A DNA stretch of 64,000 nt from Trichomonas vaginalis G3 (taxonomy: Eukaryota > Parabasalia > Trichomonadida > Trichomonadidae): positions 10,859,962-10,923,961 of the forward strand of contig NC_067208.1 of NCBI RefSeq assembly GCF_026262505.1, read 5' to 3'. How positions within the stretch are numbered: position 1 is the first letter of the stretch; every line of letters starts with the position of its first letter. Positions 1-8,753 of the stretch are shown here, piece by piece. The notes beneath the pieces are model-generated. The model made no database searches. It was not told the DNA's origin and saw only the letters and a list, made by a program, of their open reading frames with translations. A program made the position numbers and the translations under genes.

Positions 1-57
1 CTTACTGAAAAAAATAACGTTATTTTTATTTAATATTAAAATTTTTATTTGATTGAA

Positions 58-294
58 ATGACAAATAAAGTCACTGAAGCAATGAAACAAAAGTTTTTGG
101 TAGAATACATTAAATCAGGAACTATTCCAGAAGGTTTTTACATTCATACTATGAAGGATGGTAGAGTTCAGTTTAGAAAGATAAAGCAACCATTAGATAA
201 AGAAGGAATTTTGAGAAAGATTAAACTTCATGAGGACAACATTGCTGAACTTAGGAAGAAGTTAGAAGAGTTGGAGAAAGGAAGTGAGTTATAA
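58..294 (+). CDS. Small Maverick protein with DGR/RKxK motif and coiled-coil tail
   Basis: A 78-residue protein starting at the first ATG of the frame; an upstream TTG at 49 is not a likely start. The N-terminal half reads IKSG-x3-P-x2-FY...DGR-x3-RK-x-K. The C-terminal half is a charged helix rich in Leu, Lys and Glu that looks like a short coiled coil. The T-rich tract TTTTTATTTG just before the ATG matches the start-site motif of the other Maverick genes. The same N-terminal pattern recurs in the proteins at 14309-14743 and 43573-44150, so it may be a small shared domain. A broken copy lies at 11937-12175. Function unknown. Confidence 0.7.
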   Translation: MTNKVTEAMKQKFLVEYIKSGTIPEGFYIHTMKDGRVQFRKIKQPLDKEGILRKIKLHEDNIAELRKKLEELEKGSEL

Positions 295-310
295 AACAAT
301 GAATTCAACA

Positions 311-358
311 GGGTGAAAAAAGAGGTGAAAAAAGAGGTGAGATCTCACCGCTTCACCT
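311..358. repeat. AGGTGA iteron/palindrome, GATC centre
   Basis: Half-sites AGGTGA are repeated every 12 bp and run into the palindrome GGTGAGATCTCACC, followed by an inverted half-site (TTCACCT). It lies between two genes near the element end. The same array occurs about 16 times in this window. Confidence 0.85.
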
Positions 359-457
359 AAATTTATTTTTGCGCTATGTTTTCATACGTGTGGGAGTGGT
401 GATATCATTTATTTTTATTTTATTTTTTATTTTATTTTTTATTTTATTTGGATGTAA

Positions 458-778
458 ATGACGAAAACTATTGAGATAACAAACTACAACGGTCATGAGT
501 TCAAGAATTTGTTCTTCGTTCCTCGTGAAAATACATTCTATCAGATACGAGGGAGAAAGGGTAAAGTTAGTTTGAGCGTTTATGACTACAAACATAATGG
601 AAAGTTTATACAAGCATACGATACAAACGGTAAGCGTGTTTCATTAGCTTTGTCAAAACTTACTAACATTTATTTTGACAGTGATTTTGACCTATATGAA
701 GAAGAAAGTGAGTCAGAAGATTATGAGCTGTTATGTGAAGCACAGCAATGGGAAGCGCTGCAATACTTTTGTAAGTGA
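458..778 (+). CDS. Terminal-repeat-borne Maverick protein (106 aa)
   Basis: A 106-residue protein beginning MTKTIEITNYNGHEF, with a basic, aromatic-rich first two thirds and a very acidic tail (runs of Glu, Asp and Ser) ending in YFCK. Related copies are at 3745-4065, 11447-11773 and 57209-57535, always the outermost gene and always reading towards the tip. In the inner element the gene lies wholly inside the terminal inverted repeat, so such an element carries two copies. The copies differ mainly in the acidic tail. I do not recognise the family; a DNA-binding or end-recognition role is only a guess from its position and charge. Confidence 0.8.
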   Translation: MTKTIEITNYNGHEFKNLFFVPRENTFYQIRGRKGKVSLSVYDYKHNGKFIQAYDTNGKRVSLALSKLTNIYFDSDFDLYEEESESEDYELLCEAQQWEALQYFCK

Positions 779-983
779 GAACGTTTATTTTTACAGTAGT
801 GAAGTCGTTTGTGAAAACGTTAGTGAAGTGAAGTGGTTGGCGGCTTTGTAAATATTTAATGTTAAGTTAGTGTTGTCGTTTGTGTTGTAAAATATATGTT
901 AACGGTTTTGTAAAGTGTCAAATTCACAAGTATTGGGTAAGGAGGCGCGCAGTGCCTCCGTACACATGACTTGTATACTAACT

Positions 984-1513
984 ATGTTTTTGCAAACTTA
1001 AGGTCCTCACTAGGTAAAACATAATACTCTTTGAAGTTAAGTATTTTCACAAAGAGAGGACCAACAATATCAAAAGATTGAATAAAGATTTGTATTATTT
1101 TATTTATTTTTAAGAACATGTTTAAGAACCCTCATTATCTCCACGAATATTGCATATTTTTCTATTCTAAGACCACCAAAATTACGTTTTAATATAGAAA
1201 ATAACATATTTATGTGATGCTAAAGTCGAAGTCCTTAAAAAATTAGTGTTAAACATCCATTTATTACAAAATTGAAGAAATATGTGTAAAATATAACACA
1301 TAATTTAGTTATTTGACTCAATTATTAGTTATGCAATATCAGTTGTGTTTATATCTGCGTTATATCACGAGATGCATTGAATTGTCATAATTAGATCACC
1401 GTAAATCTTATCAATTTTTGATACACTTCCGGTGAAAAATTTAGCCTTGACAATAGGATGAAATATATTGTAAAAAAATAAATTTTAGATTTTGAAGTTT
1501 ATCATTTCGAATA
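984..1513. other. Host intergenic DNA, no gene seen
   Basis: AT-rich host sequence between the first Maverick and the host ORF at 1514. No ORF, RNA gene or repeat recognised. The last bases contain the Inr-like start signal of the next gene. Confidence 0.6.
1502..1513 (+). promoter_or_regulatory. Inr-like element of host gene at 1514
   Basis: TCATTTCGAATA lies directly before the ATG. Trichomonas core promoters use an Inr of the form TCA(T/C)(A/T)T... within about 20 bases of the start codon. The match here is partial but correctly placed. Confidence 0.45.
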
Positions 1514-2674
1514 ATGAAATATAAACAATACAAATTTTCTGTCGTTTCGAGATTCATAAATGATCGGAATCTTCCAGCTCCGACTGAAATAGAACTTTCG
1601 GAAGCTAATTTTCAAGACGAATCTTCTTTATTAAGATTTATTTTGGATATCCCTAAGGATTTAAGCTTTTCCATTGACTCATATTCAATGAATCTTTTGA
1701 TACATTTCATTATCGAGCAATCTACACAAAATGAAACAATATTAAAATTCACAATTCAAAATATCACTTCTTCGAATATCTTTCAAATAGATTTGATACT
1801 ACTGGAAAATTTATTCGAATATTTATCGCATTATATTAACCAGATTTTTTTCATTTTTTCATTAAAATTAATTCATTTTAAAGCTTTAGATAACATACAA
1901 TACCTTTATTTATCAACATTTTCCGATCAATATGATGAGATATTACGTTTCATAAGCAGCAGTGACAATTCTCTCTATATCATCGATACATTTATTGCTT
2001 TGATTAAAAACAATATTCTTGACGTTGAATTCTTCCAAAACGCAGTTTTACTCAAGAAAGAAATTTTTTCTAGTATTATTGAGTACGAAAATCAATATTC
2101 AACTTATGCAATTGCAAATTTCTTTACAAAATTATTAAAATATTACCCAGGATATGCAACTGCTCTTCCATGTTCGGATATACTAATATCAAATTATTTC
2201 AACTTTTTTAATGACGTGAATTCAATTATAAATAACGAAGATTTTGTTTATCTTCTCAAATTTATAGTTTTATTTTATAAAGCAGTCGATATAACATCTG
2301 AGATGGCTTTAGAATTCATAAAAACACTTGAAATTCTGCGAAGTCTTTCTCCTCACTATTCATTTACAGAGTATGTAGTTCAGGGGTATTATTGTGTACT
2401 TCCTCTTATACCCATGCAAATTTCATCTACCGATTTTTTAAATTCACATGAATTTTTAATTAATTATGCAATTGAGAATTCAAATCTTCACAAATATTTG
2501 AAATTATATTCCAGATGTTTCCGCAGATTTGATAGCGATGAAATATTCAAAAATGTTTTTCATATCTTAAACCTTGTAGAAGTTACAACAGAATATTTAT
2601 CAGAAAATCAGGATCTTTCTGAGAAACAGATCTTTATTTGCAACGATATCCTAACGAGGGTTAATTTAATTTAA
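1514..2674 (+). CDS. Host hypothetical protein, all-helical (386 aa)
   Basis: An intact, intronless ORF of 386 residues. The sequence is a succession of amphipathic, Leu/Ile/Phe-rich helices with no obvious signal peptide or long membrane segment, as in the many ARM/HEAT-like hypothetical proteins of trichomonads. No catalytic motif is visible. The start is supported by an Inr-like TCATTT twelve bases upstream. Composition (TTT/TTA/ATA-rich) matches host rather than Maverick genes, and no Maverick start motif precedes it. It sits on a 2.5 kb host island between two Maverick ends. Function unknown; the fold assignment is inference from helix pattern only. Confidence 0.75.
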   Translation: MKYKQYKFSVVSRFINDRNLPAPTEIELSEANFQDESSLLRFILDIPKDLSFSIDSYSMNLLIHFIIEQSTQNETILKFTIQNITSSNIFQIDLILLENLFEYLSHYINQIFFIFSLKLIHFKALDNIQYLYLSTFSDQYDEILRFISSSDNSLYIIDTFIALIKNNILDVEFFQNAVLLKKEIFSSIIEYENQYSTYAIANFFTKLLKYYPGYATALPCSDILISNYFNFFNDVNSIINNEDFVYLLKFIVLFYKAVDITSEMALEFIKTLEILRSLSPHYSFTEYVVQGYYCVLPLIPMQISSTDFLNSHEFLINYAIENSNLHKYLKLYSRCFRRFDSDEIFKNVFHILNLVEVTTEYLSENQDLSEKQIFICNDILTRVNLI

Positions 2675-2756
2675 TTTTTATTTTTTATTTCAAGTTTGAG
2701 TAAACTTTCAAGATAATCTATATAAGCCTTTTGATGTTCTTCATCTAGATTCTTGT

Positions 2757-3026
2757 TTAATATGTGATGAATTTGATTTTTTTTGAAAATTCAAGATAAA
2801 ATTCTTTTTTATCTTGATCAACAACATGAACAATTCGAGTACAGCGTAACATTTCATCAATATTTTCTGTTTTCTTCGTTTCTAGATATTTTTCAAATAT
2901 TTCTTGCGGAATCTCATTTTGATATACCCATTTATTTTTTTCCGGATGCTGATCTTTGTACTTAACGAAATATTGCTTGACTATTCGCTCAGAAACAACA
3001 TATTCGATCTCTTTTCTCTTTCTCAT
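2757..3026 (-). CDS. Small host ORF with chromodomain-like segment (89 aa)
   Basis: Begins MRKRKEIEYVVSERIVKQYF and continues VKYKD...KNKWVYQNEI, which fits the chromodomain pattern (YxVEKI...Y-x-VKW-x-G...W-x-P-x-NI) with changes at the usual aromatic positions. The domain fills residues 5-50, and the rest is charged helix. It ends convergently with the gene at 1514. Possible Inr (TCACAAATATTCA) just upstream on the minus strand. It could be a small chromatin reader or a fragment of a larger gene. The family call is tentative. Confidence 0.45.
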   Translation of the reverse strand: MRKRKEIEYVVSERIVKQYFVKYKDQHPEKNKWVYQNEIPQEIFEKYLETKKTENIDEMLRCTRIVHVVDQDKKEFYLEFSKKIKFITY

Positions 3027-3250
3027 TGAATATTTGTGACACTTTTGAATTCAATCAAATCAAAAATATTTGAAATTGCTAGAATTTTTTTCTTTCTCAT
3101 GAATATTTGAAATGACTCAAAAGGAAAACTCGTTCGATTCAATTCAATTTTGAATCAGAATTTTTTAAGGACCAATAAATCAAATTATGTTAAGAAAATC
3201 TTTTTTTAACTCAGAGTATCAAAAGTACGTTAAACCTTCAATTTTATCTC

Positions 3251-3531
3251 ATGTCGGAAAGCGAACCGACAATAGTGGAAGAGAATCAAACTATATCAGT
3301 ATCCATCCAAGCTATTGTTGATGAAGAAAAAGGAGATGGAGCTGATATGCTGGATTTAATTCAAAATGAATTGAATTCCCGTAAAAAATTGAAATATAGA
3401 ATGGAAATACCTGAAAATCCCCCAATTCCAATTCTCAAGGAAAGATATAGCAAATTAAAATTTACAGATCCTACAGAAGCTGCTATATTTATTGCAAAAG
3501 ATTCATATAATTCTTTTTATCCATTAAATTT
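3251..3531 (+). pseudogene. 5' part of a host gene interrupted by a Maverick
   Basis: An ORF starting MSESEPTIVEENQTI runs in frame for about 94 residues until 3531, where the terminal repeat of the outer Maverick begins. The following residues in this frame are terminal-repeat sequence, not gene. The N-terminal third is acidic; the rest contains PENPPIPILKERY and a Phe/Tyr-rich stretch. Family not recognised. The remainder of the host gene should lie on the far side of the Maverick, outside this window. The last host bases (AAATTT, 3526-3531) are the expected target duplication, unconfirmed. Confidence 0.6.
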
Positions 3532-3744
3532 AGTTAGTATACATATCATGTGTACTGAGGCACTGCGCGCCTCCTTACACTTGTTATGTGAATTTGACAC
3601 TTTACAAAACCAGTAACATATATTTTTACAACACAAACGACAACACTAACTTAACATTAAATATTTACAAAGCCACCAACCACTTCACTAACGAATTCAC
3701 TAATGTTTTCACAAACGACTTCACTAATGTAAAAATAAACGTTC

Positions 3745-4065
3745 TCACTTACAAAAGTATTGCAACTCCTCCCATTGCTGTGCTTCATATAACAGCTCAT
3801 AATCTTCTGACTCACTTTCTTCTTCATATAGGTCAAAATCACTGTCATAGTTTATACCTGTAAGTTTTGACAAAGCTAATGAAACACGCTTACCGTTTGT
3901 ATCGTATGCTTGTATAAACTTTCCATTCTTCATTCCTTCATAAACGCTCAAACTAACTTTACCCTTTCTCCCTCGTATCTGATAGAATGTATTTTCACGA
4001 GGAACGAAGAACAAATTCTTGAACTCATGACCGTTGTAGTTTGTTATCTCAATAGTTTTCGTCAT
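3745..4065 (-). CDS. Terminal-repeat-borne Maverick protein (106 aa)
   Basis: Same family as the protein at 458-778: begins MTKTIEITNYNGHEF, basic first part, Glu/Ser/Asp-rich tail. It is read towards the left tip of the outer element. It differs from the other copies mainly in the tail and the YEGMKNGKF loop. The start follows an A/T-rich leader with AAATAAAC motifs. Function unknown. Confidence 0.8.
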   Translation of the reverse strand: MTKTIEITNYNGHEFKNLFFVPRENTFYQIRGRKGKVSLSVYEGMKNGKFIQAYDTNGKRVSLALSKLTGINYDSDFDLYEEESESEDYELLYEAQQWEELQYFCK

Positions 4066-4153
4066 TTATATAAAAATAAACTTAAAAATAAACTTAAAAA
4101 TAAATGATCTCACCACCCTCACACGTATGAAAACATAGCACAAAAATAAATTT

Positions 4154-4189
4154 AGGTGAAGTGGTGAGATCTCACCTCTTTTTTCACCC
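4154..4189. repeat. AGGTGA iteron/palindrome, GATC centre
   Basis: AGGTGAAGTGGTGAGATCTC followed by inverted half-sites. It lies between the terminal-repeat gene and the gene at 4198. Confidence 0.8.
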
Positions 4190-4197
4190 ACTTGAAT

Positions 4198-4725
4198 TCA
4201 TTGCTTTATAACTCTCTTCCTTGGTTTCTTTTTAGTTGCTTTCTTCACGTCTGTCTCCAACTTGACTGTCTTTCTTCTTCGTCCATAATGATACCAATTA
4301 CTTCCACCAGTCAATGGGTCAAATGGTCGTTCATAAGGGTTTCCATACATTCCATAAGGCCCGTATGGATAAACCGCTGGTGGAGAAGAAACATTTTCTT
4401 TAGTTCCATCGACTCTATTTAAATGCATTGTTTCACCTTTCATCTGGTCATTAAAGTCTTTTGCGTGTTTTGCAAACTCATCGTCCTTTCCTAAAGCATT
4501 TTCTGACTCAGTCGCAACCAAATTGGATGCTTTATTTATGAGCCCTATTTTATTTAATCTTAACTTCTTTGCAACCCAGCCTCCAATCTTCCCTTTATTT
4601 GCATCTAATGTCTTCGAAACCCTACCTCCACTCATTTTATTTACTGCGTCATAAGCTCCAAGTGCTTTTGCTCCAAATGCTAATGCTTTTGTTCCCATTG
4701 CGCCTAAAGCTGCCCAAGCTACCAT
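4198..4725 (-). CDS. Ala/Gly-rich, basic-tailed structural protein (pVI-like candidate)
   Basis: A 175-residue protein. The N-terminus is hydrophobic and Ala/Gly-rich (MVAWAALGAMGTKALAFGAK...) and could form an amphipathic membrane-active helix. The middle has PPAVYPYGPYGMYG, and the C-terminus is strongly basic (KKATKKKPRKRVIKQ). The combination recalls adenovirus-type minor capsid proteins that bind DNA and disrupt membranes, an analogy rather than a demonstrated homology. It lies four genes from the packaging ATPase in the structural block. Its stop is directly followed by the iteron repeat. A related broken copy lies at 56539-57051. Confidence 0.6.
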   Translation of the reverse strand: MVAWAALGAMGTKALAFGAKALGAYDAVNKMSGGRVSKTLDANKGKIGGWVAKKLRLNKIGLINKASNLVATESENALGKDDEFAKHAKDFNDQMKGETMHLNRVDGTKENVSSPPAVYPYGPYGMYGNPYERPFDPLTGGSNWYHYGRRRKTVKLETDVKKATKKKPRKRVIKQ

Positions 4726-4950
4726 TTACACCATATTAAAATCATCTCTCTTCAATATTATCTCATAAAAGTTCTCGTTACTGGAGAAAGTCAATGAAAC
4801 ATAAACGTTCTCACGGGCTTCGCCCTCACCGCTTTGCGGTCTATCTAACTTCTTTCTTATCTCATCTATTCTCAATAAAATGTCTGAACAATTGCTAACA
4901 TCTTCTACAACAGTTATTTCATCATGAATGACCTTCAAGAACAAGCTCAT
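4726..4950 (-). CDS. Small Maverick protein (74 aa) containing a coding double hairpin
   Basis: Starts MSLFLKVIHDEITVVEDV; mixed alpha/beta composition, no known family. It directly abuts its neighbours on both sides. Residues in the middle (DRPQSGEGEARE) are encoded by two adjacent GC-rich hairpins (4815-4840) that stand out from the AT-rich gene. The frame stays open through them. A near-identical copy lies at 56314-56538. Confidence 0.65.
   Translation of the reverse strand: MSLFLKVIHDEITVVEDVSNCSDILLRIDEIRKKLDRPQSGEGEARENVYVSLTFSSNENFYEIILKRDDFNMV
4815..4840. repeat. 26 bp GC-rich double hairpin
   Basis: GGGC-TTC-GCCC, a two-base spacer, then ACCGC-TTT-GCGGT. Two perfect stems with 3-base loops lie inside a coding region. 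See also 17817-17869, 19365-19390 and 51680-51704. Confidence 0.8.
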
Positions 4951-5832
4951 TTAATATGCAATTAAAATCATCTCAATAATGAGTCCATCCTTTCCATCTT
5001 TAGGTAGCACAACATCTTTCATTGAAGAAGGTTCGACAAGTCTTATGTTAAACTTACTGACAAAGTTTGTTATACTATAATGCTTCGGCGGCGAATACAT
5101 GTAGTTTGAAAGACATAATATAGATTCTTCAGCAAATTCACTTATACTGGATTTTATAACAATGTTCTCACGAGACCAAATACCACCAATTGACAATCTT
5201 GTAAGCAATCCTGCTGAACCTTCAACTGTAAACGTCGATGGTAACATTCCACGAAGGTCATCTATTGGCATCTTTGAGTCACTGAATTTAAATATTTTCT
5301 TAAAGCAATCGTCATTATCTAACCATGCAATAGCTTTGAAGTTTTCATTCGAATATACATCTGCTTCATTAAATGTAAAACCTGACTTCTTTGCAGAGAT
5401 GACTTTAAAATCTATTGAGTTTGTTTCAAAATTATATGCTATGGTAACTTCTGAAGGCAATGGATGTCCTTCCGCAGTCAGTTGTTCTCTCACTACCGTT
5501 TGAAGCTTTGTGTTAAAAACTTTCATGTCATCTCCTGTATCTAAGTTCACATACACAGCAACAGGGAAACTATCTTGCTTCTTTGTTTCATCATTATATC
5601 TCAAAACATTAAAGTTCTTCAATAATATTGTTCTTCCTGCTGGAATACTTCGAACCTGTCTGATTTCAATAGCTTTCTCACCTCCTACATACTCTACCCA
5701 GTGTCTTGGATATTCATAAGTATACTGACTTTCTTGAATTTTGGTAGGTTTCATCATAACGTGTTCATAGTATATCTTTATACTCTTGTCAGTTAGACTC
5801 GGTGCTATGTTCTGAATATTTCTGACTTGCAT
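4951..5832 (-). CDS. Predicted minor capsid/spike protein (about 293 aa)
   Basis: I take MQVRNIQNIAPS at 5832 as the start, because the divergent ATPase gene starts at 5849 and the 16 bp between carries the Maverick start motif; the longer frame would run through the ATPase start. The protein is beta-rich, with VEYVGGEKAIEIRQVRSIP near the N-terminus and a C-terminal DGKDGLIIEMILIAY. A similar ending (GKDCLYIEAQLL) closes the protein at 15086-15942. It is probably a jelly-roll minor capsid or penton-type protein. This is inference from composition, position beside the ATPase and shared endings. Confidence 0.55.
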   Translation of the reverse strand: MQVRNIQNIAPSLTDKSIKIYYEHVMMKPTKIQESQYTYEYPRHWVEYVGGEKAIEIRQVRSIPAGRTILLKNFNVLRYNDETKKQDSFPVAVYVNLDTGDDMKVFNTKLQTVVREQLTAEGHPLPSEVTIAYNFETNSIDFKVISAKKSGFTFNEADVYSNENFKAIAWLDNDDCFKKIFKFSDSKMPIDDLRGMLPSTFTVEGSAGLLTRLSIGGIWSRENIVIKSSISEFAEESILCLSNYMYSPPKHYSITNFVSKFNIRLVEPSSMKDVVLPKDGKDGLIIEMILIAY

Positions 5833-5848
5833 TTTTAATGGAGATAAA
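5833..5848. promoter_or_regulatory. 16 bp divergent promoter
   Basis: TTTTAATGGAGATAAA separates two divergent start codons. It has a T-run on one side and an A-run on the other, as in the other divergent pairs of both Maverick families. Confidence 0.5.
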
Positions 5849-6736
5849 ATGAAGCATTTAATACATGACGTAGATGAAGACATGAATGAAACTACAGACA
5901 AACTTAACTCTTCTCTCATTCTTCCTTTCAGTAAGGACTATGAGTTCTGTTCAAATGGTGTTTATTTCTATTGTGGAAAGATGGGTTCAGGTAAGACATT
6001 TAACCTCATTCGTCATATACTCATAACAGAGCGTTTAGGAAACGACTCTTACTATGACCAAATCATTATATCAGCAACTTCAGACTCTATGGATTCAACA
6101 GCGAAAACATTCATGAGTAAAGTTCAAGCCTCTGTCGTTAAAGTTCCAGATAGCGAACTCATTGAATTTCTTCAACGTTACATTCGACGTAAGAGGAAAT
6201 ATTATGCCATCGTTGAATTTATACAGTCAGGAATGCAAAAGACTTCTGAGGAGATGGAAAGAATTATTGACAAACACCACTTACGTCAGTACTCAGGAGT
6301 TTACGATATGAAACGACTTACAAACTACATTCTGTCAAAACTTTCAAAATACCCCTTCAAAAAGTATCCTTCAAACACTCTGCTCGTTTGCGACGACTTC
6401 GCCGGAAAAGGTTTAGTGTCAAAGCCTGACTCACCATTAGCTAACATCATAACTAAAGTCAGACATTACCATTTAACTGTAGCAATACTTATGCAAACAT
6501 GGCGTTTCCTTGCTTTAAACATAAAACGTCTCATAACTGACTTCGTTATCTTTCAAGGTTTCTCACGTTATGACATTTGAACTCATTTGGAAACAGTCAG
6601 GTATAACATTACCTTTTGAAGAAATTTGGGAAGCATATAAGTCTCTCATCTCTCCTCGTTCATACCTTGAGATTCATATCATGACTAATACCATTAAAGT
6701 CAAAAATATTCCATGGGAACGACCAACATTGTTTTA
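5849..6736 (+). CDS. Maverick packaging ATPase (FtsK/HerA-type)
   Basis: The Walker A motif GKMGSGKT lies at residues 43-50, a Walker B-like LLVCDDF near residue 185, and AILMQTWRFLALNIKRLITD follows as the Gln-containing sensor region. This is the genome-packaging ATPase expected in Polintons and double-jelly-roll viruses, acting at the capsid portal. It is divergently transcribed from the minor capsid candidate. The copy is close to complete and carries about one break near its 3' end. A second, more damaged copy lies at 20560-21424 in the inner element. Confidence 0.85.
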
Positions 6737-7135
6737 AAGTTTAACCTTCAATTGACTGATGGTAAACAAATTCCATGCATCTCTGTCGCCATTTCTGTTA
6801 ATATTTTTGCTGTCATTCATATCATCCACTTCCCCATCCGTTAGCTTTTGAGGATATGCGTTAGAATAGCTGTTCTTAAATGAAGGCTTCTCTCCCTTGA
6901 GAGCATAAACTCTATAACTTTCTGCATACTTTATGTTTGAACCTCCTGAGCCATCATTGACATAAATTTTTATAGGCTTCCACCCTTTGTTCATGTTCCT
7001 GCTTCTTCCCTTAGCTCTTTTGTTCAGTAGTTCTACATCTTTATACACAGCACCTGTCTCAGTGAATTCAACAATATTTTCATTCGTTAGCTTTACATTC
7101 AAACCCTTGTCGAGTATATTGTTCATTTCATACAT
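6734..7135 (-). CDS. Maverick protein of unknown function
   Basis: I place the start at MYEMNNILDKGLNV, since the longer frame overlaps the divergent gene at 7161. The protein is basic and about 133 residues, with KGRSRNMNKGWKPIKIYVND and a C-terminal NRNGDRDAWNLFTISQLKVKL. No family recognised. Its stop overlaps the end of the ATPase region. A broken copy occurs at 20141-20543. Confidence 0.55.
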   Translation of the reverse strand: MYEMNNILDKGLNVKLTNENIVEFTETGAVYKDVELLNKRAKGRSRNMNKGWKPIKIYVNDGSGGSNIKYAESYRVYALKGEKPSFKNSYSNAYPQKLTDGEVDDMNDSKNINRNGDRDAWNLFTISQLKVKL

Positions 7136-7160
7136 ATAAAAGGTTTTTATTCTATATGAA
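7136..7160. promoter_or_regulatory. 25 bp divergent promoter
   Basis: Contains ATAAAAGG on one side and TTTTTATTCTATATGAA before the plus-strand ATG. It matches the recurrent TTTTTA(T/C) start motif. Confidence 0.5.
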
Positions 7161-7775
7161 ATGAGAAGCAAATCCATCTTAGCTGGTGCCGTTAATGTTC
7201 CAATTGAACCAACATCAAATGTTGACTCACGAACGACAAACAATATTGTCATAAAGAACTATAGTTCAGAGTGTTTGAAAGAAAAAGAACCAGAACTGAA
7301 ATCCGTGAATTTAAACTCAGCTTCAAACGCTAACGCTACATCAGATGTTAAGTTAGAGTATCCACCACTGGACCAAATTCTTTCAAGAGAAGCCAACGAC
7401 AACCCTTACACAAATGTTCAAACAAATCCTTCAGATAACGTAGACCATTACCTTCTTCAGTTATACCAAACAATTTTACTCAAAGACGATAAGAAGCTTT
7501 TGACAAATCTTATAAGCAAGAACCAAATAATTCTAACAAAGGAGGACCTTGAAAATGTTATCTCACGAATAACAGGGAAACAATGTGTCATTGACTATCT
7601 CGACCCTGAAATCGAATGCTGTGGTCAAACTCCACTATTCATGAAAATAGGTAACATCCGCATCATTGAAACACCAGGAACTACAGGAGTTGAGTTTAAG
7701 TATAAATATTCGAACGAGTATACAAAACTTTCAACAGAATATAAACTTTGTTTGAAATATGTTTTAGTAAATTAA
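7161..7775 (+). CDS. Maverick protein of unknown function (204 aa)
   Basis: Starts MRSKSILAGAVNVP. The N-terminal half is low-complexity (Asn, Ser, Glu). The C-terminal half contains a possible globular domain with helical LLTNLISKNQIILTKEDL, then beta-rich FMKIGNIRIIETPGTTGVEF. Convergent with, and just touching, the gene at 7772. No family recognised. A broken copy lies at 19494-20109. Confidence 0.6.
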   Translation: MRSKSILAGAVNVPIEPTSNVDSRTTNNIVIKNYSSECLKEKEPELKSVNLNSASNANATSDVKLEYPPLDQILSREANDNPYTNVQTNPSDNVDHYLLQLYQTILLKDDKKLLTNLISKNQIILTKEDLENVISRITGKQCVIDYLDPEIECCGQTPLFMKIGNIRIIETPGTTGVEFKYKYSNEYTKLSTEYKLCLKYVLVN

Positions 7776-8011
7776 AGCAATTTGTAATATCTATCCAAAA
7801 CTTCTTCAACAGTATCGAACTCATCTTCATAATGCAAACCTAATCTTATTGACTTGGTGCAGTTTTCACTAACACAATATTTTTCTGTTCTCTTGACTGA
7901 CATAACTAACTCATTTGTTTCATCAAACAGCAACAACCAAAGTTCATGACCTAATACATAACATTCATACTTTATATTTTTAGCTCTGAGTTCTCTTGTA
8001 AGCTGTTGCAT
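7772..8011 (-). CDS. Small Maverick protein (79 aa)
   Basis: Starts MQQLTRELRAKNIKYECYVLG; beta-rich (HELWLLLFDETNELVMSV) with an acidic C-terminal helix. Its start overlaps the end of the upstream gene by about 40 bases, suggesting a tightly packed gene pair. The inner element's broken copy (19231-19499) has a 26 bp double-hairpin insertion absent here. Confidence 0.55.
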   Translation of the reverse strand: MQQLTRELRAKNIKYECYVLGHELWLLLFDETNELVMSVKRTEKYCVSENCTKSIRLGLHYEDEFDTVEEVLDRYYKLL

Positions 8012-8736
8012 TTAATATTTTCTAAAAAGTCAACTTCAACAGTCATTCGCACTGGTGCCTTCAGTTCTACAGGCTCTCCTTGAAAGTCAACAAGTCTGAA
8101 TTGCATGTCTTTCAAATTATGAGGACTAATGCGAACCCATTTACCTAAATGAGTTGCTATGACAGGAACGTTTGGAATGAACATTGAATTGACTGCATAA
8201 CAGAAGGATTTATATTCTACTGAACCTTTACTATTAACTCCTGAAATGCCTGTGACATTAGCTATTTTAGACTCAATGTATAAACAATTACCATAACATA
8301 CGTATGGAACAGATTTCATCTCAATCGTTTTGTCAACACTTTTCAAAGGAAATGTCATATGGTATGCTCCTAAAAGAAGTTGAACTCTATGACTCATTCG
8401 TGTTATCTTGAACTCTTTCTTGCTACTGAACTTCAATGTTCCCTCAGAAGAGAGTTCGACATCTATGTTGTCAATAGTTTCTTCATTTATGAGAGTATCT
8501 ATGACTCCAGCAATTTTATCTATTCTATACTCTGCTCTGTTAGGAAATGTTATAAAACTTCTTTTGTCATCTATTTCAATCTCTATGAAATCTGTTTCGT
8601 CAGTTATAACGAATGAAGCAATAGTATTAAAGTCAACAACTCTGAAAGCAAGCGCTTCATTCTGAAGACCTAAGTTTGTTTGTAGCTTTACTGTCCCGTA
8701 TTCGTTTGGGTCTGTACTTTGCAAATAGAACAACAT
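7972..8736 (-). CDS. Predicted capsid/spike protein (254 aa)
   Basis: Starts MLFYLQSTDPNEYGTVKL; almost wholly beta-rich, with LLLGAYHMTFPL, then VPYVCYGNCLYIESKIANV and a C-terminal VRMTVEVDFL. The pattern resembles the family B protein at 22440-23244 (GFYYQQFPI...LYIVSNL), which suggests a shared jelly-roll-type structural protein. It lies divergent from the fibre gene with only 17 bp between starts, so structure and attachment proteins are probably co-regulated. The structural assignment is inference. Confidence 0.5.
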   Translation of the reverse strand: MLFYLQSTDPNEYGTVKLQTNLGLQNEALAFRVVDFNTIASFVITDETDFIEIEIDDKRSFITFPNRAEYRIDKIAGVIDTLINEETIDNIDVELSSEGTLKFSSKKEFKITRMSHRVQLLLGAYHMTFPLKSVDKTIEMKSVPYVCYGNCLYIESKIANVTGISGVNSKGSVEYKSFCYAVNSMFIPNVPVIATHLGKWVRISPHNLKDMQFRLVDFQGEPVELKAPVRMTVEVDFLENIKCNSLQENSELKI

Positions 8737-8753
8737 TTTATTCTCATTAAAAT
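8737..8753. promoter_or_regulatory. 17 bp divergent promoter
   Basis: TTATTCTCATTAAAATA between two start codons. YTCATTA is also the 3' half of the Trichomonas Inr consensus, so this may be an Inr-like core promoter serving both strands. Confidence 0.5.

Larger units (their letters stand above)
1..983 (+). mobile_element. Maverick/Polinton (family A), right end of a first copy
   Basis: The stretch ends in the same terminal repeat seen at 3532 and 11264, in the opposite orientation: it closes with CTTGTATACTAACT at 983. It carries two small genes (58-294 and 458-778) that also sit at the ends of the other family A copies in this window. Only the last kilobase is visible; the rest lies left of the window. 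The visible part looks whole. The bases after 983 (ATGTTT) would be the target duplication, which cannot be confirmed without the other end. Confidence 0.85.
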
